A stretch of 64,000 nt of DNA, from NCBI RefSeq assembly GCF_029407905.1, contig NW_026577882.1:1550001-1614000 (forward strand). Reading direction: 5' to 3'. Positions 9,829 through 24,800 of the stretch are shown here, one piece after another (within the stretch, counting starts at the first letter, position 1; each line of letters opens with the position of its first letter). Made by a program: the position numbers and the translations under genes. The DNA comes from Bubalus kerabau (Eukaryota; Chordata; Mammalia; Artiodactyla; Bovidae). A model generated the notes under the pieces. That model was given only the letters and a program-made list of their open reading frames with translations, searched no databases and had not been told where the DNA came from.

Positions 9829-12800
9829 GTTTGGAGAGAGCACACGGGATTGCTCTCCAGGCGATGCAGGAAAAGAAGGCCCTCATCTCGCGATGTCGGG
9901 GGAGTCTCGTGGTTTTTCTGGAGCTGCGATGCCAGTGTGGGGTTTCTCACAAGGTACGACCGGGAGCTCAGGGAGCCTCTCGTGTGGTGTCAGGGAAGTC
10001 AAGTCTCCATACGAGTGGCGAGGGGGCGCACGTCATTGCTCTCGAGTCATGGTAGTGGAATCAGGACTCAACGCAATGAAAAAGGACGCTTGAGGTCTTT
10101 CTCGGGTAGCGGCAGGAAACCCTGGGTTCCCTCGACTTGTGCCTGTGACCTCAGGTAGCTTCTCAGGGTGCCTCTGAGAAGTCAGGGATACTATGGAGCT
10201 GGGAGAGGCCTCTCGGGACTCCACTGGGTTTGCTGCAATGGAAGAGGGCCTAATCTCGAGATCAGGAAGGAACCTCAGGGTTCCTCTCCATTTCTGACTC
10301 AGATCGCAGGGTCCCTGCAGAGTTGGGACAGGAGAGTCAGGCCTCGTCTTGTGTGGAGGAATGGAACTCCGCTTGCCTCTCAAGTTGTTCAAGGAGTGAC
10401 AGGCCACTTGTCGAGCTGTGTGTGGAACCTGCGGTTTTTTCCAGACAATGCACGGGGGTGTCAGTGCCCCTTCGTGATGTGCTTTCATCCACAGGGTTGC
10501 CTTCGAAGTGGTGTGCGGGCATCGGGTTTTTATCAAGAGCGGACCAGGAAATCGGGGTCTTTTGGAATGCGGCACCACACACGAGGCTACGTCTCGAATT
10601 TCCTCGTGAGACGGGCCTCATGCTGAGGTGCCCCTGGAAGGTCGGGAAAGCCTTCCAGACAAAGCAGGTTAATCGACCCTACTGTCGCGATCAGGAGGGG
10701 AGAAGGGGCTCAGATGAAGTGGTGCCGGGAACCTCGGTGTTCCCCTTGAGTGAGACCGGTATGTCAGGGAACTTTTGGGGTCTCACGAAGCTTGCCAAAT
10801 ACTGTTTCAAACTTCAAGATGAAACGTGGGACTTCTCTTGAGACGCTGTGGCGGGCAAGGGCCTCATCTTGTGATGAAGGGGAAACCACGTGGTTTTTTT
10901 CGAGTTGCGATGGGATTGTTGACTTACGACGGGGAATTCAGGCTTCCTCTTCTGTTGGCCCAGGGAAGTCCATTCTTCCATTCGAGTTGCCAGGGAGAGC
11001 TGGGTGGGAATTGCTCTCGAGTCACGGCAGGTCAAAATAGACCTCATCTAGGCTTGTGTCCAGGACCTAATGTTCCTCTCCAGGGGCGATAGGGATCACG
11101 GGGATGCATTCCAGACTCACCCAGTGAGTCAGGCCTCGGCTCGAGGGGAAGCAAAGGATTCTGATATCCTCCTGGGTCGCGATAGGTATCTCTTGGAGCC
11201 CACTGAGTGGCCTCCAGGGAGTCAAGCCTCCTGTGGAGTTGGAGAGAGGACTCGGGATTGCTCTCCAGGCCATACAGGAAAGAAGGCCCTCAGCTCGCAA
11301 TGACGGGGGCGTCTTGTGGGTTTTCTCGAGTTGGAGCGCAAGTATGAGTTTTCTCACGAGGTACGACGGGGAGCTCAGGGAGCCTCTCGTGTGGCGCCAG
11401 GAAAGTCAGGTGTCTATGTGTGTGATGAGGAGGAGCCCATAAATGCTCTCGAGTCATGGTAGGGAAATCGGGACTCAAGACGCGTTGAAGAAGGAGTCTC
11501 GAGGTCTTTCTCAGGTTGCGGCAGGAAACCCTGGGTTCCCTCGACTTGTACCGGTGACCTCAGGGAGCTTCTCAGGGTGCCTCTGAGAAGTCAGGCATAC
11601 TGTGGACTTGGGAGGCGCTCTCGGAACTCCACTGGGTTTGGTGCAATGACAAAGGTTCTCATCTCGAGTTGAGGCAGGAACCTAAGGGTTCCTCTCCATT
11701 TAAAACTCCGACCACAGGGTCCCTGAAGAGTTGGGACAGGAGAGTCAGGCCTCGTCTTGTGTGGAGGAATGGAACTCCACTTGCCTCTCGAGTTGTTCAC
11801 AGGATAACAGACCATTTGTCGAGCTGTGAGTGGAACCTTCGTTTTTTTCCGTAAGATGCATGAGGGGGTCAGTGCCCCTTCGTGTTGTGCCTTCATCCAC
11901 AGGGTTGCCTTCAAAGAGGTATCCGGACATCGGGTTCTTATCAATAGCAGAGCAGGAAATCGGGGTCTTTCAGGACGTGGCACCATCCATGAGGCTACGA
12001 CTCGAATTTCTTCGTTAGACTGGTGTCATCCTGAGGTGCACCATGAAGATCGGGAACCCCTTCCAGACAAAGCAGGGGAATCGACCATCTTGTCGCGATC
12101 AGGAGGAGTGAAAGGGCTCAGTTGAAGTCGTGCCGGGAACCTCGGTGTTCCCCTCGAGTGGGACCGGTGTGTCGGGAAACTTTTGGGGTCACTTCAAGGG
12201 TGCCAAGTACCGTTTTGCACTTCAATACGGACTTGGGGCTTCTCTTGACACGCTGTAGAGGGCAAGGGCCTCATCTTGGGATGACGGGGGAATCACGTGG
12301 TTTTTCTCAAGGTGCGGCGGGATTCTCGAGTTACGACGGGGAATTCAGGCTTCCTCTTGTGTTGGCCCAGGGAAGTCCAATCTTCCATTCGAGTTTCGAG
12401 GGAGAGCTGGGGTTTGCTCTTGAGTCACTGCAGGGCAAAAGAGACCTCATCTATGCTTGTGTCCAGGACCTAATATTCCTCTCCAGGGCCAACAGCGATC
12501 TCGGGGTTACATTCCAGACGCATCCTGGGAGTCAGAGCTCGACTCGAGGGGAAGCAAAGGACCCCGCTCTCCTCTTGAGTCACCACAGGTGTCTCTTGGA
12601 GCCCACTGAGTGGCCTAAAGGGAGTCAAGCCCCCTGTGGAGTTTGGAGAGAGGACTCAGGATTGCTCTCCAGGCCATTCAGGAAAAGAAGACCCTCATCT
12701 CGCGATGACAGGGGCGTCTTGTTGGTTTTCTCGAGCTGCGGTGCCAGTGTGCGGTTTCTGACGAGGTGCGACGGGAAGCTCAGGGAGCCTTTCGTGTGGC

Positions 12801-15800
12801 ACCAGGGAATTCAGGTCTCCATGCGCATGGCAAGGGGGAGCGCGTCATTGCTCTTGAGATATGATACGGGAATCGGGCCTCAAGACACGTTAAAGCAGGA
12901 CTCTCAAGGTCTTTCTCGGGTTGCGGCAGGAAACCCTGGGTTCCGTCGACTTCTGCCGGTGACCTTAGGGAGCTTCTCAGGGTGCCTCTGAGAAGTCAGG
13001 CATACTGTGGATTTGGGACGGGCCTCTCGGGACTCCACTGGTTTTGTGGCAATGGAAAAGGGCCTCATCTTGAGTGGAGGCAGGAACCTCAGGCTTCCTC
13101 TCCATTTCTGACTCGGTGCGCAAGGTCCCTAGAGTTGTGACAGGAGAGTCAGGCATCGTCTTGTGTGGAGGAATGGAACTCCGCTTGCTTCTCGAGTTGT
13201 TCACGAGGTGACAGACCACTTGTGGAGCTGTGTGAGGAACCTGCGGGTTTTTCCGGAAGATGCACGGGGTGTCAGTGCCCCTACGTGTTGTGCCTTCATC
13301 CACAGGCTTGCCTTCGAAGAGGTGTCCAGGAGTCTGGTTTTGATCAAAAGTGGACCATGGAATCGGGGTCTTTCGGCATGTAGTATGGCCCTCGAGGCTA
13401 CCTCTCGAATTTCCTCGTGAGACCGGCCTCATCCTGAGGTGTGCCGGGAAGGTCGGGAATCCCTTCGAGACAAAGCAGTGGAATCGACCCTCCTATCGCG
13501 ATCAGGAGAGGAGAAAGGCCTCAGATGAAGTGGTGCCGGAAACTTCAGTGTCCCCTCTAGTGAGATCGGTATATAGGGGAACTTTTGGGGTCGCATCAAG
13601 GGTGCCAAGTACTGTTTTGCACTTCAAGACGGAATGTGAGACTTCTCTTCAGACGCTGTAGGGGGCAAGGGCCTCATCTTGCAATACGGGGAACCACGTG
13701 ATTTTTCTCGAGTTGCGGCGGGTTTCTCAAATTACAACTGGAAATTCAGGCTTCCTCTTGTGTTGGCTCAGAAAGGCCAATCTTCCATTCGAGTTGCAAG
13801 GGAAAGCTAGGGGTTGCGCTTGAGTCACTGCAGGGCCAAAGAGACCTCATCTAGGCTTTTGTCCAGGACCTAAGGTTCCTCTCCAGGGGCGACAGGGATC
13901 CAGGGTTGCATTCCAGACTCACCCTCGTAGTCAGGCCTCATCTCGAGGGGAAGCAAAGGACACCGCTCTCCTCCTGAGTATCGACGGGTATCTCTTGGAG
14001 CCCACTGAGTGACCTAAAGGGAGTCAAGCCTCCTTTGGAGTTTGGAGAGAGGATTCGGGATTGCTCTTCAGGTCATGCAGGAAAGAAGGCCCTCATTTCA
14101 CCATGACAGGGGCGTCTCGTGGGTTTTCTCGAGCTGCGGCGCCAGTGTGGGGTTTCTCACGAGGTACGATGGGGAGCTCAGGGAGCCTCTCATGTGGTGC
14201 CGGGGAAGTCAGATCTTCATGCACGTGGCGAGGGGGAGCGCGTCATTTTTCTCCAGTCATGGTAGGGGAATCGGGCCTCAAGACGCGTGAAGAAGGACTC
14301 TCGAGATTTTTCTCAGGTTACGGCAGGAAACCCTGGGTTCCGTCGACTTATGCCCGTGACCTCAGGGAGCTTTTCAGGGTGCCTCTGAGAAGTCAGGGAT
14401 ACTGTTCAGTTGGGAGGGGCCGCTCCGAACTCCACTGGGTTTGGTGCAGTAGAAGAGGGCCTTATCTCGAATTGAGGCAGGAACCTCATGGTTCCTCTCC
14501 ATTTCTGAATCGGATCTCAGTGTCCATGCAGAGTTGGGACAGGAGAGTCAGGCCTCGTCTTGTGTGGAGGAATTTAACTCCTCTTGCCTCTCGAGTTGTT
14601 CATGGGGTGACAGGCCACTTGTCGATCTGTATGTGGAACTTGCGGGCTTTTCCAACGATGCAGGAGGGTGTCAGACCCCTTCGTTTTGTGCCTTCGTCCA
14701 CAGGATTGCCTTCGAAGAGGTGTCCTAGCATTGGGTTCTTATCAAGAGCAGACAGGGAAATCGGGGTCTTTCGGCGTGTGGCACCAACCACAAGGCTACG
14801 TCTCGAATTTCCTCGTGAGACCGGCCTCATCCTGAGGTGCGCCGGGAAGGTCCGGAACCCCTTCCAGACAAAGCAGGGTAATCGACCCTCCCGTCGCGAT
14901 CAGGAGGGGATAAGGGGCTCAGAACAAGTGGTGCACCGAACCTTGGTGTTCCCCTCGAGTGAGACCAGGGTGTCGAGGAACTTTTGTGCTAACATCAAGG
15001 TTGCCAATTATCGTTTTAAACTTCAAGATGGAACGTAGGGCTTCTACTGAGACGCTGTAGCTGGCAAGGGCCTCATCTTGCGATGACGGGGGGACCACGT
15101 GGTTTTCCTCGAGTTGCAGCAGGATTTTCGAATTACGACGGGGAATTCAGGTTTCCTCTTGTGTTGTCCCAGGGAAGTCCATTCTTCCATTCGAGGTGCG
15201 AGGGAGAGCAGGGGATTGCTCTCGAGTCACTTCAGGGCAAATGAGACCTCATCTATGCTTGTGTCTAGGACCTAATGTTCCTCTCCAGGGGCGACAGGGA
15301 TCTCGGGGTTGCATTCCAGACTCACCTGAGGAGTCAGGCCTGGTATATAGGGGAAGCAAAGAATACCGCTCTCCTCTCGAGTCCCAACGGGTATCTCTTG
15401 GAGCCCACAGAGTGGCCTAAAGGGAGTCAGGCCTCCTGTGGAGTTTGAAGAGAGGCCTCGAGATTGCTCTCCAGGCCATGCAGGAAAAGAAGGCCTTCAT
15501 CTCGCGATGACGGAGGCGTCTCGTGGGTTTTCTGGAGCTGGGGAGCCAGTGTGGGATTTCTCACGAGGTATGACGGGGAGCTCAGGGAGCCTCTCGTGTG
15601 GCGCCAGGGAAGTCAAGTCTCCATGCGAGTGGCGAGGGGGAACGCGTCATTGCTCTCGAGTCATGGTAGGGGAATCGGGATTCAAGATGCGTTGAAGGAG
15701 GATTTTCGAGGTCTTTCTCGGGTTGCGTCAGGAAACCCTGTGTTCCCTCGACTTGTGCCAGTGACCTCAGGGAGCTTCTAAGGGTGCCTCTGAGAAGTCG

Positions 15801-18800
15801 CGATACTGTGGATTTGGGAGGGGCCTCTCGGGCCTCCACTGTTTTTGGTGTAATGGAAGAGGGCCTCATCTCGAGTGGAGTCAGGAACCTCAGGGTTCCT
15901 CTCCATTTCGGACTCCGATCGCAGGGTCCCTTCAGAGTTGGGACCGGAGAGTCAGGCCTCGTCTTGAGTGGAGGAATGGAACTCTGCTTGCCTCTCGAGT
16001 TGTTCATGGGATGACAGGCCTCTTGTCGAGCTGTGTGTGGAACCTGAGGCTTTTACCGAATGATGCACGGGAGTGTCAGTGACCCTTCGTTTTTTGCCTT
16101 CGTCCACAGGGTTGCCTTCGAAGAGGTGTCCGGTCATCGGGTTCTTCTCAAGAGTGGGCCGGGAAATCGGGGTATTTCGGCATGTGACACCACCCCCGAC
16201 GCTATGTCTCGAATTTCCTCGTGAGACCGGCCTCATCCTGAGGTGCACCGGGAATGTGGGGAACCCCTTCCAAACAAAGCAGGGGAATAGACTCTCCTGT
16301 CTCGAAAAGGAGGGGAGAACATGCTCAGATGAAGTGGTGCGGGAACCTCGGTGTTCCTGTCGAGTGAGACCGGCGTGTCCGGGAACATTTGGTGTCGCAT
16401 CAAGGGTGCAAAGTACCGTTTCGCACTTCAAGACGGAACGTGGTTCTTTTCTTGAGACGCCATAGCAGCAAGGGCCTCATCTTGGGATGACGTTGGAAAC
16501 ACGTGGTTTTTCTCGAGTTGCGGCGGGATTCTCGAGTTACGAAAGGGATTTCTGGCTTCCTCTTGTGTTGGCCCAGGGAAGCCCAATCTTCCATTCGAGT
16601 TGCGAGGGAGAGCTGGGGGTTGCGCTCGAGTCACTGCAGGGCAAAAGAAACCTCATCCAGGCTTGTATCTAGGACCTAATGTTCCTCTCAAGGGATGACT
16701 GGGATCTTGGGGTTGCATTCTAGACTCACCCAGGAGTCAGGCGTCCTCTCGAGGGGAAACAAAGGACTTCTCTCTCTTCTCGAGTCGTGATGGGTATTTC
16801 TTGGAGCCCACTGAGTGGACTAAATGGAGTCAAGCCTCCTCTGGAGTTTGGAGAGAGGACTCGGGATTGCACTCCAGGACATGCAGGAAAAGAAGGCCCT
16901 CATCTCACGATGATGGGGGGGGGGTCTCGGTGGTTTTACCGAGCTGCAGCGCCTGTGTTGGTTTCTCAGGAGGTACGACGGGGAGCTCAGGGAGCCTCTT
17001 GTGTGGCGCCAGGGATGTTAGGTCTCGATGCGTGTGGCGAGGGGGAGCGCGTCATTGCTCTCGAGTCATGGTAGGGGAATCAGGCCTCTAGACGCGTTGA
17101 AGGACTCTCAAGATCTCTCTCGGGTCTTGGCAAGAATACCTGGGTTCCCTCGACTTGTGCCGGTGACCTCAGGGAGATTCTCCGGGTGCCTCTGAGAAGT
17201 CAGGGATACTGTGGAGTTGGGAAAGACCTCTCGGGACTCCACTGGGTTTGGTGAAATGGAAGGGGGCCTCATCTCGAGGGGAGGCAGGAACCTCAGGGTT
17301 CCTCTCCATTTCTGATTCCAATCGCAGCCCCCTGCATAGTTGGGAGAGGTGAGTCAGGCCTTGTCTTGTGTGCAGGAATGGACCTCCGCTTGCCTCTCGA
17401 GTTGTTCACTGGGTGACAAGCACTTGTTGAGCTGTATGAGTAACCTGAGGTCTTTTCCGGACGATGCACGGGGGTGCCAGTGCCCCTTCGTGTTGTGCCT
17501 TCATCCACACTATCTTCGAATAGGTGTCTGGGCATCACGTTCTTATCAAGAGCGGATCGGGAAATCGCGGTCTTTCGGCATGTGGCACCACCATCAAGGC
17601 TACGTCTCGAATTTCCTCGTGAGACAGCCTCATCTGAGGTGCGTGGAGAAGGTCGGGAACCCCTTGCAGACAAAGCAGGGGAATTGACCCTCCTTTCGCG
17701 ATCAGGAGGGGAGAAGGGGCTCAGATGAAGTGGTGCCAGGAACCTCGGTGTTCCCCTCTAGTGCGACCCGTATGTCGGGGAACTTTTGGGGTAGCATTAA
17801 GGGTGCCAAATATCATTTCGCACTTGAAGACAGAACGTGGGACTACTCTTGAGACGCTGGAGCGGGCAAGGGCCTCATCTTGCAATGACGGGGGAACCAC
17901 GTGGTTTTTCTCAAGTTGAGGCGGAATTCTCGAATTACTACTGGGAATTCAGGCTTCCTCTTGTGTTGGCCCAGGGAGGTCCAATCTTCCATTCGGGTTG
18001 CGAGGGAAAGCTGGGGAGTGCTCTCGAGTTACTGCAGGGCAAAAGCGACCTCATCTAGCCTTGTGTTCAGGACCCAATGATCCTCTCCAAGGGCGACAGG
18101 GATCTCGGGTTTGCATTACAGACTCACCCGGGGAGTTAGGCCTCGTCTCGAGGGGAAGCAAAGGACTCGGCTATCCTCTCGAGTTGCGACGCGTATCTCT
18201 TGGAGCCCACTGAGTGGTCTAAAGGGAGTCAACCCTCTTCTTCAGTTTGGAGAGAGGACTCGGGATTGCTCTCCAGGCCATGCAGGAAAAGAAGGCCCAC
18301 ATCTCGAGATGACGGGGGCGTCTCGTGTGTTTTCTCGAGCTGCGGCGCCAGTGTGGGGTTTCTCACGAGGTACGACGGGGAGTTCAGGTAGCCTCTCGTG
18401 TGGCAACAGGGAAGTCAGGTCTCCATGGGCGGGGCAAGGGGGAGCGCGTCATTGCTCTCAAGTCAGGGTAGGGGAATCGGGCCTCATGACGGGTTGAAAA
18501 AGGACTCTCGATGTCTTTCTAGGGTTGCGGCAGGAAACCCTGGGTTCCCTTGACTTGTGCCGGTGACCTCAGGGAGCGTCTCAGGGTGCCTCTGAGAAGT
18601 CAGGGATACTGTGGATTTGGGAGAGGCCTCTCGGGACTCCTCTGGGTTTGGTGCAATGGAAGTGGGCCTCATCTCGAGTTGAGGCAGGAACCTCAGGGTT
18701 CTGCTCCTGACTTCCTGGAGGCCGGATCTGACTCAGATCGCAGGGTCCCTGTTGAGTTTGCTCAGGAGTGTCAGGTCTCGTGTTCTGCGGAGGAATGGAA

Positions 18801-21800
18801 CTCCGCTTACATCTCAAGTTGTTCAAGGATGACACCACTTTTCGTGATGTGTGTGGAACCTGCGGGTTTTTCGGAGATGCACGGGGTCGTCAGTGCTCCT
18901 TCCTGTTGTGCCTTCATCCACAGGGTTTCCTTCGAAGAGGTGTCCGGGCATCATGTTCTCCTCAAGTGCGGACCGGGAAATTGGGGTCTTTCAGCATGTT
19001 GCACCACCCACTAGGCTACGTCTCGAATTTTCTCGTGAGACCGGCCTCATCCTGAGGCGCGCAGGAAAGTCCGGGAACCCTTTCCAAACAAAGCAGGGGA
19101 ATCGACCCTACTTTCGGGATCAGGAGGAGAGAAAGGGCTCAGATGAAGTAGTGCCGGGAACCTCGGTGCTCTCCTTGAGTGAAAGTCGGGTAACTTTTCT
19201 GGTTGCATCAAGGGTGCCAAGTACCGTTTCGCACTTCAAGACGGAACCTGGGACTTCTCTTGAGATGCTGTAGTAGGCAAGGGCCTCATCTAGCGCTGAC
19301 GGGGGACCCACGTGTTTTTTCTCGAGTTGCGGCAGGATTCTTGAGTTACGATGGGGAATACAGGTTTCCTCTTGTGTTGGCCCAGGGAAGTCCAATCTTC
19401 CATTCGAGTTGCAAGTGAGAGCTGGAGATTGCTCTCGAGTCACTGCAGGGCAAAATTGAGCTCATCTAGGTTTGTGTCCAGGACCGAGTTTTTCTCTCCA
19501 GGGGCGACAGGGATCTCGGGGTTGCATTCCAGACTCACCCGGGGAGTCAGGCCTCGTCTCGAAGGGAATGAATGGACTCCGCTCTCCTCTCGAGACGCGA
19601 CGGGTATCCCTTGGAGCCCAAGAGTGGCCTAAATGGAGTTAAGCCTCCTGTGGAGTTTGGAGAGAGGACTCGGGATTGCTCTCTAGGCCATGCAGGAAAA
19701 GAAGGCCCTCATCTCGCGATGACGGGGGCGTCTCGTGGGTTTTCTCAAGGTGCAGTGCCTGGTTGGGGTTTCTCACGAGATAGGACGGGGAGCTCAGGGA
19801 GACTCCTGTGGTGCCACGGAAGTCAGGTCTCCATGGACGTGGCGTGGGGGAGCGCCTCATTGCTCTCGAGTCATGGTAGGGGAATCAAGCCTCAAGACAC
19901 TTCGAAGAAGAACTCTCGAGGTCTTTCTAGGGGTGTGGCAGGAAACCCTGGGTTCCCTCGACTTGTGCCCATGACCTCAGGGAGCTTAGCGGGGTTCCTC
20001 TGAGCAGTCAGGGATACTGTCGAGTTGAGAGGGGCTTCTCGGGACTTCACAGGGACTGGTGCAATTGAAGAGGACCTAATCTCGGATTGAGGCAGTAATG
20101 TCAGGGTTCCTCTCCATTTCTGACTCGGATAGCAGGGTCCCTGCAGAGTTGGGACAGGAGAGTCAGACCTCGTCTTGTGTGGAGTAATGGAACTCCGCTT
20201 GCCTCTCGAGTTGTTCACGGGATGACAGGCCACCTGTCGAGTTGTATGTGGAACCTGCGGTTTTGGGGGACGATGCACAGGGGTGTCAGTGCCCATTCGT
20301 GTTGTGCCTTCATCCACAGGGTTACCTTCGAAAAGGTGACCGGGAATCGGGATCTTATCAATAGCGGACCAGGAAATCGGGGTCTTTCGGCATGTGGCAC
20401 AACCCACGAGGCTACGTCTCGACTTCCCTTGTGAGACTGGCCTCATCCTGAGGTTCGCCGGGAAGTCTGGGAACCCCTTCCAGACAAAGCAGTGGAATCG
20501 ACCCTCCTGTCTCCATCAGGAGGGGAGAAGAGGCTCAGCTGAAGCGGTGCTGGGAACCTCCATGTTCTCCTCGAGTGAGACCGGGGTGTCAGGGAAATTT
20601 GGGGGTCGCATCAAGGGTGCCAAGTACCGTTTCACACTTCAAGACGGAACATGGGACTTCCCTGGAGACGCTATAGCTGACAGGGGCCTCATATTTCGAT
20701 GACGGAGGAGCCACGTTGTTTTTCTCCAGTTGCCGCGGGATTCTCGAATTACAATGGGGAATACAGGCTTCCTCTTGTGTTGGCCCAGGGAAGTCCAATC
20801 ATCCATTCGAGTTGCGAGGGAGAGCTGGGGATTGCACTTGAGTCAATGCAGGACAAAAAAGACCTCATTTAGGCTTGTGTCCAGGACCGAGTTTTCCTCT
20901 ACAGGGGCAACACGGATCTCGGGATCCCATTCCAGACTCACCCAAGTAGTCAGGCCTCGGCTCGAGGGGAAGCAACGGACTCCGCTCTCCTCTAGAGTAG
21001 CGACGTGTATCTCTTGGAGGCTACTGAGTGGCCTAAAGGGACTCAGGCCTCCAGTGGAGTTTGGAGAGTGGACTCGGGATTGCTCTCTAGGTCATGTAGG
21101 AAAAGAAGGCCCTCATCTTACGATGATGGGGGCGTCTCGTGAGTTTTCTCGAGCGGCGGTGCCAGTGTGGGGTTTTCATGAGGTAGGACGTGGAGCGCAG
21201 GGAGCCTCTCGTGTGGCGCCAGGGAAGTTAGGTTTCAATGGGCGTGGCGAGGGGAATGCGTCATTGCTCTCCAGTCATGGTAGGGTATCGGGCCTCAAGA
21301 CGCGGTAAAGAAGGACTCTCAAGGTCTTTCTCAGAATGCAGCAGGAAACCCTGGGTTCACTCGACTTGTGCCAGTGACCGCAGAGAGCTTCTTAGGGTGC
21401 CTCTGAGAATCAGGGATACTGTGGAGTTTTAGGGGCCTCTCGGGACTCCACTGGGTATGGCGCAATGGAAGAGGGCCTCATTTCGAGTTGATGCAGGAAC
21501 GTCAGGTTTCATCTACATTTCTGACTCCGATCGCACGGTCCCTGCAGAGTTGGGAAAGGAGAGTCAGGCCTTCTCTTGTGTGGAGGAACGGAACTCCGCA
21601 TGCCTCTCTAGTTCTTCAAGGGATGACAGGACACTTGTCGATCTGTGTTTGGAATCTGCGTGTTTTTCCGTACTATGCATGGGGATGTCAGTACCCCTTC
21701 GTGTTGTGCATTCATCCACAGGTTTGCTTTCGAAGAGGTGTCCTGGCATCGGGTTCTTATTAAGAGCGGACCGGGAAATCGGGGTCTTTCCGCATGTGGC

Positions 21801-24800
21801 ACCACCCACCAGGCTACGTCTCGAATTTCCTAGTGAGACCGGCCTCATCCTGAGGTGCGCCGGGAAGGTCGGAACCCCTTGCAGACAAAGCAGGGGAATC
21901 GACCCTCCTGTCTCGATCAGGAGGGGAGAAGGGGCACAGATGAGGTGATGCCGGGAACCTCGGTGTTCCACTCCAGTGAGACCAGTGTGTTGGGGAACTT
22001 TTGGGATCGCATCAAAGGTGCCAAGTACCGTATCGCACTTCAAGATGGAACGTAAGACTTCTTTTGAGACGCTGTAGCGGCAATGGCCGCATCTTGCGAT
22101 GAAGAGGGAACGACGTGGTTTTTCTCGAGTTGTGGTGGGATTCTTGAGTTACAACGGGAAATTCAGGCTTCCTCTTCTGTTGGCCCAGGGAAGTCCAGTC
22201 TTCCATTCGAGTTGCGAGGGAGAGTTGGGGATTGCTCTCGAGTCACTGCAGGAAAACAGAGACCTCATCTAGGCTTGTGTCCAGGACCTAATGTTTCTCT
22301 CCAGGGGCGACAGGGATCTCCGGTTCACATATCAGACACACCCGAGGAGTCAGGCCTCGCCTCGAGGGGAAGGAAAAGACTCCGCTCTCCTCTCGAGTCG
22401 CGACGGGTATGTCTTGGAGTCCACTGAGTGACCAAAAGGGAGTCAAGCCTACTGTGGAGTTTGGAGAGAGGACTCGGGATTGCTCTCCAGGCCATGCTAG
22501 AAAAGAAGGCCGTCATGTCGCGAAAATGGGGGCGTCTCGTGGGTTTTCTCTATCTGTGGCGCCAGTGTTTGGTTTCTCACGAGGTATGACGGGGAGCTCA
22601 GGGAGCCTCTCGTGTGGCGCCAGGGAAGTCAGGGCTTCATGAGTGTAGCAGAGGGAGTGCGTCATTGCCCTCGAGTCATGGTAGGGGAATCAGGCCTCAA
22701 AATGCATTGAAGAAGGACTCTTGAGTTCTTTCTATGGTGGCGGCAGTAAACCCTGGGTTCACTCGAATTGTGCTGGTGACCTCAGGGAGCTTCTCAGGGT
22801 GCCTCTGAGAAGTCAGGGATACTGTGGAGCTGGGACGCGTCTCTCGGGACTCCACTGGGTTTCGTGAAATGGAAGAGGTCCTAATCTCGAGTGGAGGCAG
22901 GAACCTCAGCGTTCCTCTCGTGACTTCACTGGCGCTGGTCTGATTCGGATCGCAAAGTCCCTGCAGAGTTGGGACAGGAGAGTCAGGCCTCGTCTTGTGT
23001 AGAGGAATGAAACCCCACTTGCCTCTCTAGTTCTTCAGGGGTGACAAGCCACTTGTTGAGCTGTATGTGGAACCTGCGGGTTTTTCCGGACGATGCACGA
23101 GGGTGTCAGTGCCCCTTCGTGTTGTGCCTTCATCCACAGGGTTGCCTTCGAAGAGGTGTCCAGGCATCGGGTTCTTATCAAGAGTGTACCGGGAAATCAA
23201 AGTCTTTTGGCATGTGGTACCACCCGCGAGCTACGTCTCGAATTTCCTCGTGAGACTGGCCTCATCCTGAAGTGCCCCGTGAAGGTCGGGAACCCCTTAC
23301 AAACAAAGCAGGGGAAGTGACCCTCCTATCACGAACAGGAGGGGAGAAGGGGCTCAGATAAACTGGTGCCGGGAACCTCGGTGTTCACCTCGAGTGAGAC
23401 CGATATTTCGGGGAACTTTTGGGGTCACATCAAGGGTGTCAAGTATCGTTTTGCACTTCAAGACGGAACGTGGGACTTTTCTTGAGAAGCTGTAGCGGGC
23501 AAGGGCCTCATCTTGTGATGACGAGGAAACCAAGTGCTTTTTCTCCAGTTGCGGCGGGATTCTCGAGTTACGAAGGGGAATTCAGGCTTCCTCTTGTGTT
23601 GGCCCAGGGAAGTCCAATCTTCCATTCGAGTTGTCAGGGAGAGCGGGGGATTGCTCTCGAGTTACAGAAGAGCAAAAGAGACCTCATCTAGGCTTGTTTC
23701 CAGGACCTAATGTTCCTCTCCAGGGGAGACAGGGATCTCGGGGTTGCATTCCAGACCCACCTGGTGAGTCAGGCCTTGTCTCGAGGGGAAGCAAAGGACT
23801 CAATTCTCCTCTCGAGTCGCGACGGGTATCTCTTGGAGCCCACTAAGTGGCCTAAAGGGAGTCAAGCCTCCTGTGGAGTTTGGAAAGAGGATTCGGGATT
23901 CCTCTCCAGGCCATGCAGGAAAAGAAGGCCCTCATCTCGCGATGACAGGGGCGTATGGTGAGTTTTCTCAAGCTGCGGCGTCAGTGTGGGGTTTCTCACG
24001 AGGTACGACAGGGAGCTCAGGGAGCCTCTCTTATGGCGCCAGGGAAGTCAGGTCTCCATGTGCGTGGCGAGGGGGTGCGTGTCATTTCTATAGAGCCATG
24101 GAAGCAGATTCGGGCTTCAAGACACGTTGAAGTAGGACTCTCGAGGTCTTTTTCCCATTGTGGCAGGAAACCCTGGGTTCCCTCGACATGTGCCGGTGAC
24201 CTCATGGAGCTTCTCCGGGTGCCTCTGAGAAGTCAGGGGTACTGTGGAGTTGGGAGGGGCCTCTCTGGACTCCACTGGGTTTGGTGCAATGGATGAGAGC
24301 CTCATCTCGAGTGGAGGCAGGAACCTCATGTTTCCTCTCCTGGGTTTCCTGTCGCTGGTACTGACTCGGATCACAGTTTCCCTGCAGAGTTGGTACAGAA
24401 AATCAGGTCTCGTCTTGTGTGGAGGAATGGAACTCCACTTGCCTGTCGAGTTGTTCACGGGGTGACAGACCACTTGTTGAACTGTGTTTGTAACCTGCGG
24501 GTTTTTCTGAACGATGCACGGGGGTGTCAGTGCCCCTTCGTGTTGTGCTTTCATCCACAGGTTTTCCTTCGTAAAGGTGTCAGGGCATCACGTTCTTATC
24601 AAGAGCAGACCGGGAAATCGGGGTCTTTCGGCTTGTGGCACCACCCACGAGGCTATGTCTCGAATTTCCTCATGAGACCTGCCTCATCCTTAGGCGCTCT
24701 GGAAAGGTCGGGAACCCCTTCCAGACATAGCAGGGGAATCGACACTCCTGTCGCGATCACGAGGGGAGAAGGAGCTCAAATGAAGTGGTTCCGGGAACCT

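Noticed and set aside
12314..12340. CENP-B box-like text (TCGAGTTACGACGGGG) in many monomers
   Set aside because: The consensus needs TTCG, four bases, A, two bases, then CGGG. Here the first T is missing and one extra base lies before CGGG. I saw no exact box in the monomers I read.
14061..15038. 325-codon open frame in the satellite (with 318 codons at 37320-38276 and many of 200-290)
   Set aside because: Frames are open at once in several phases and on both strands. Starts are not conserved, the proteins are low-complexity Arg/Gly/Ser text without domains, and single-base indels between monomers break them. A GC-rich repeat with few stop codons explains them.
16915..16924. Run of ten G in one monomer
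   Set aside because: It is a simple slippage expansion of the GGGGG normally found before CGTCTC, with no further structure.
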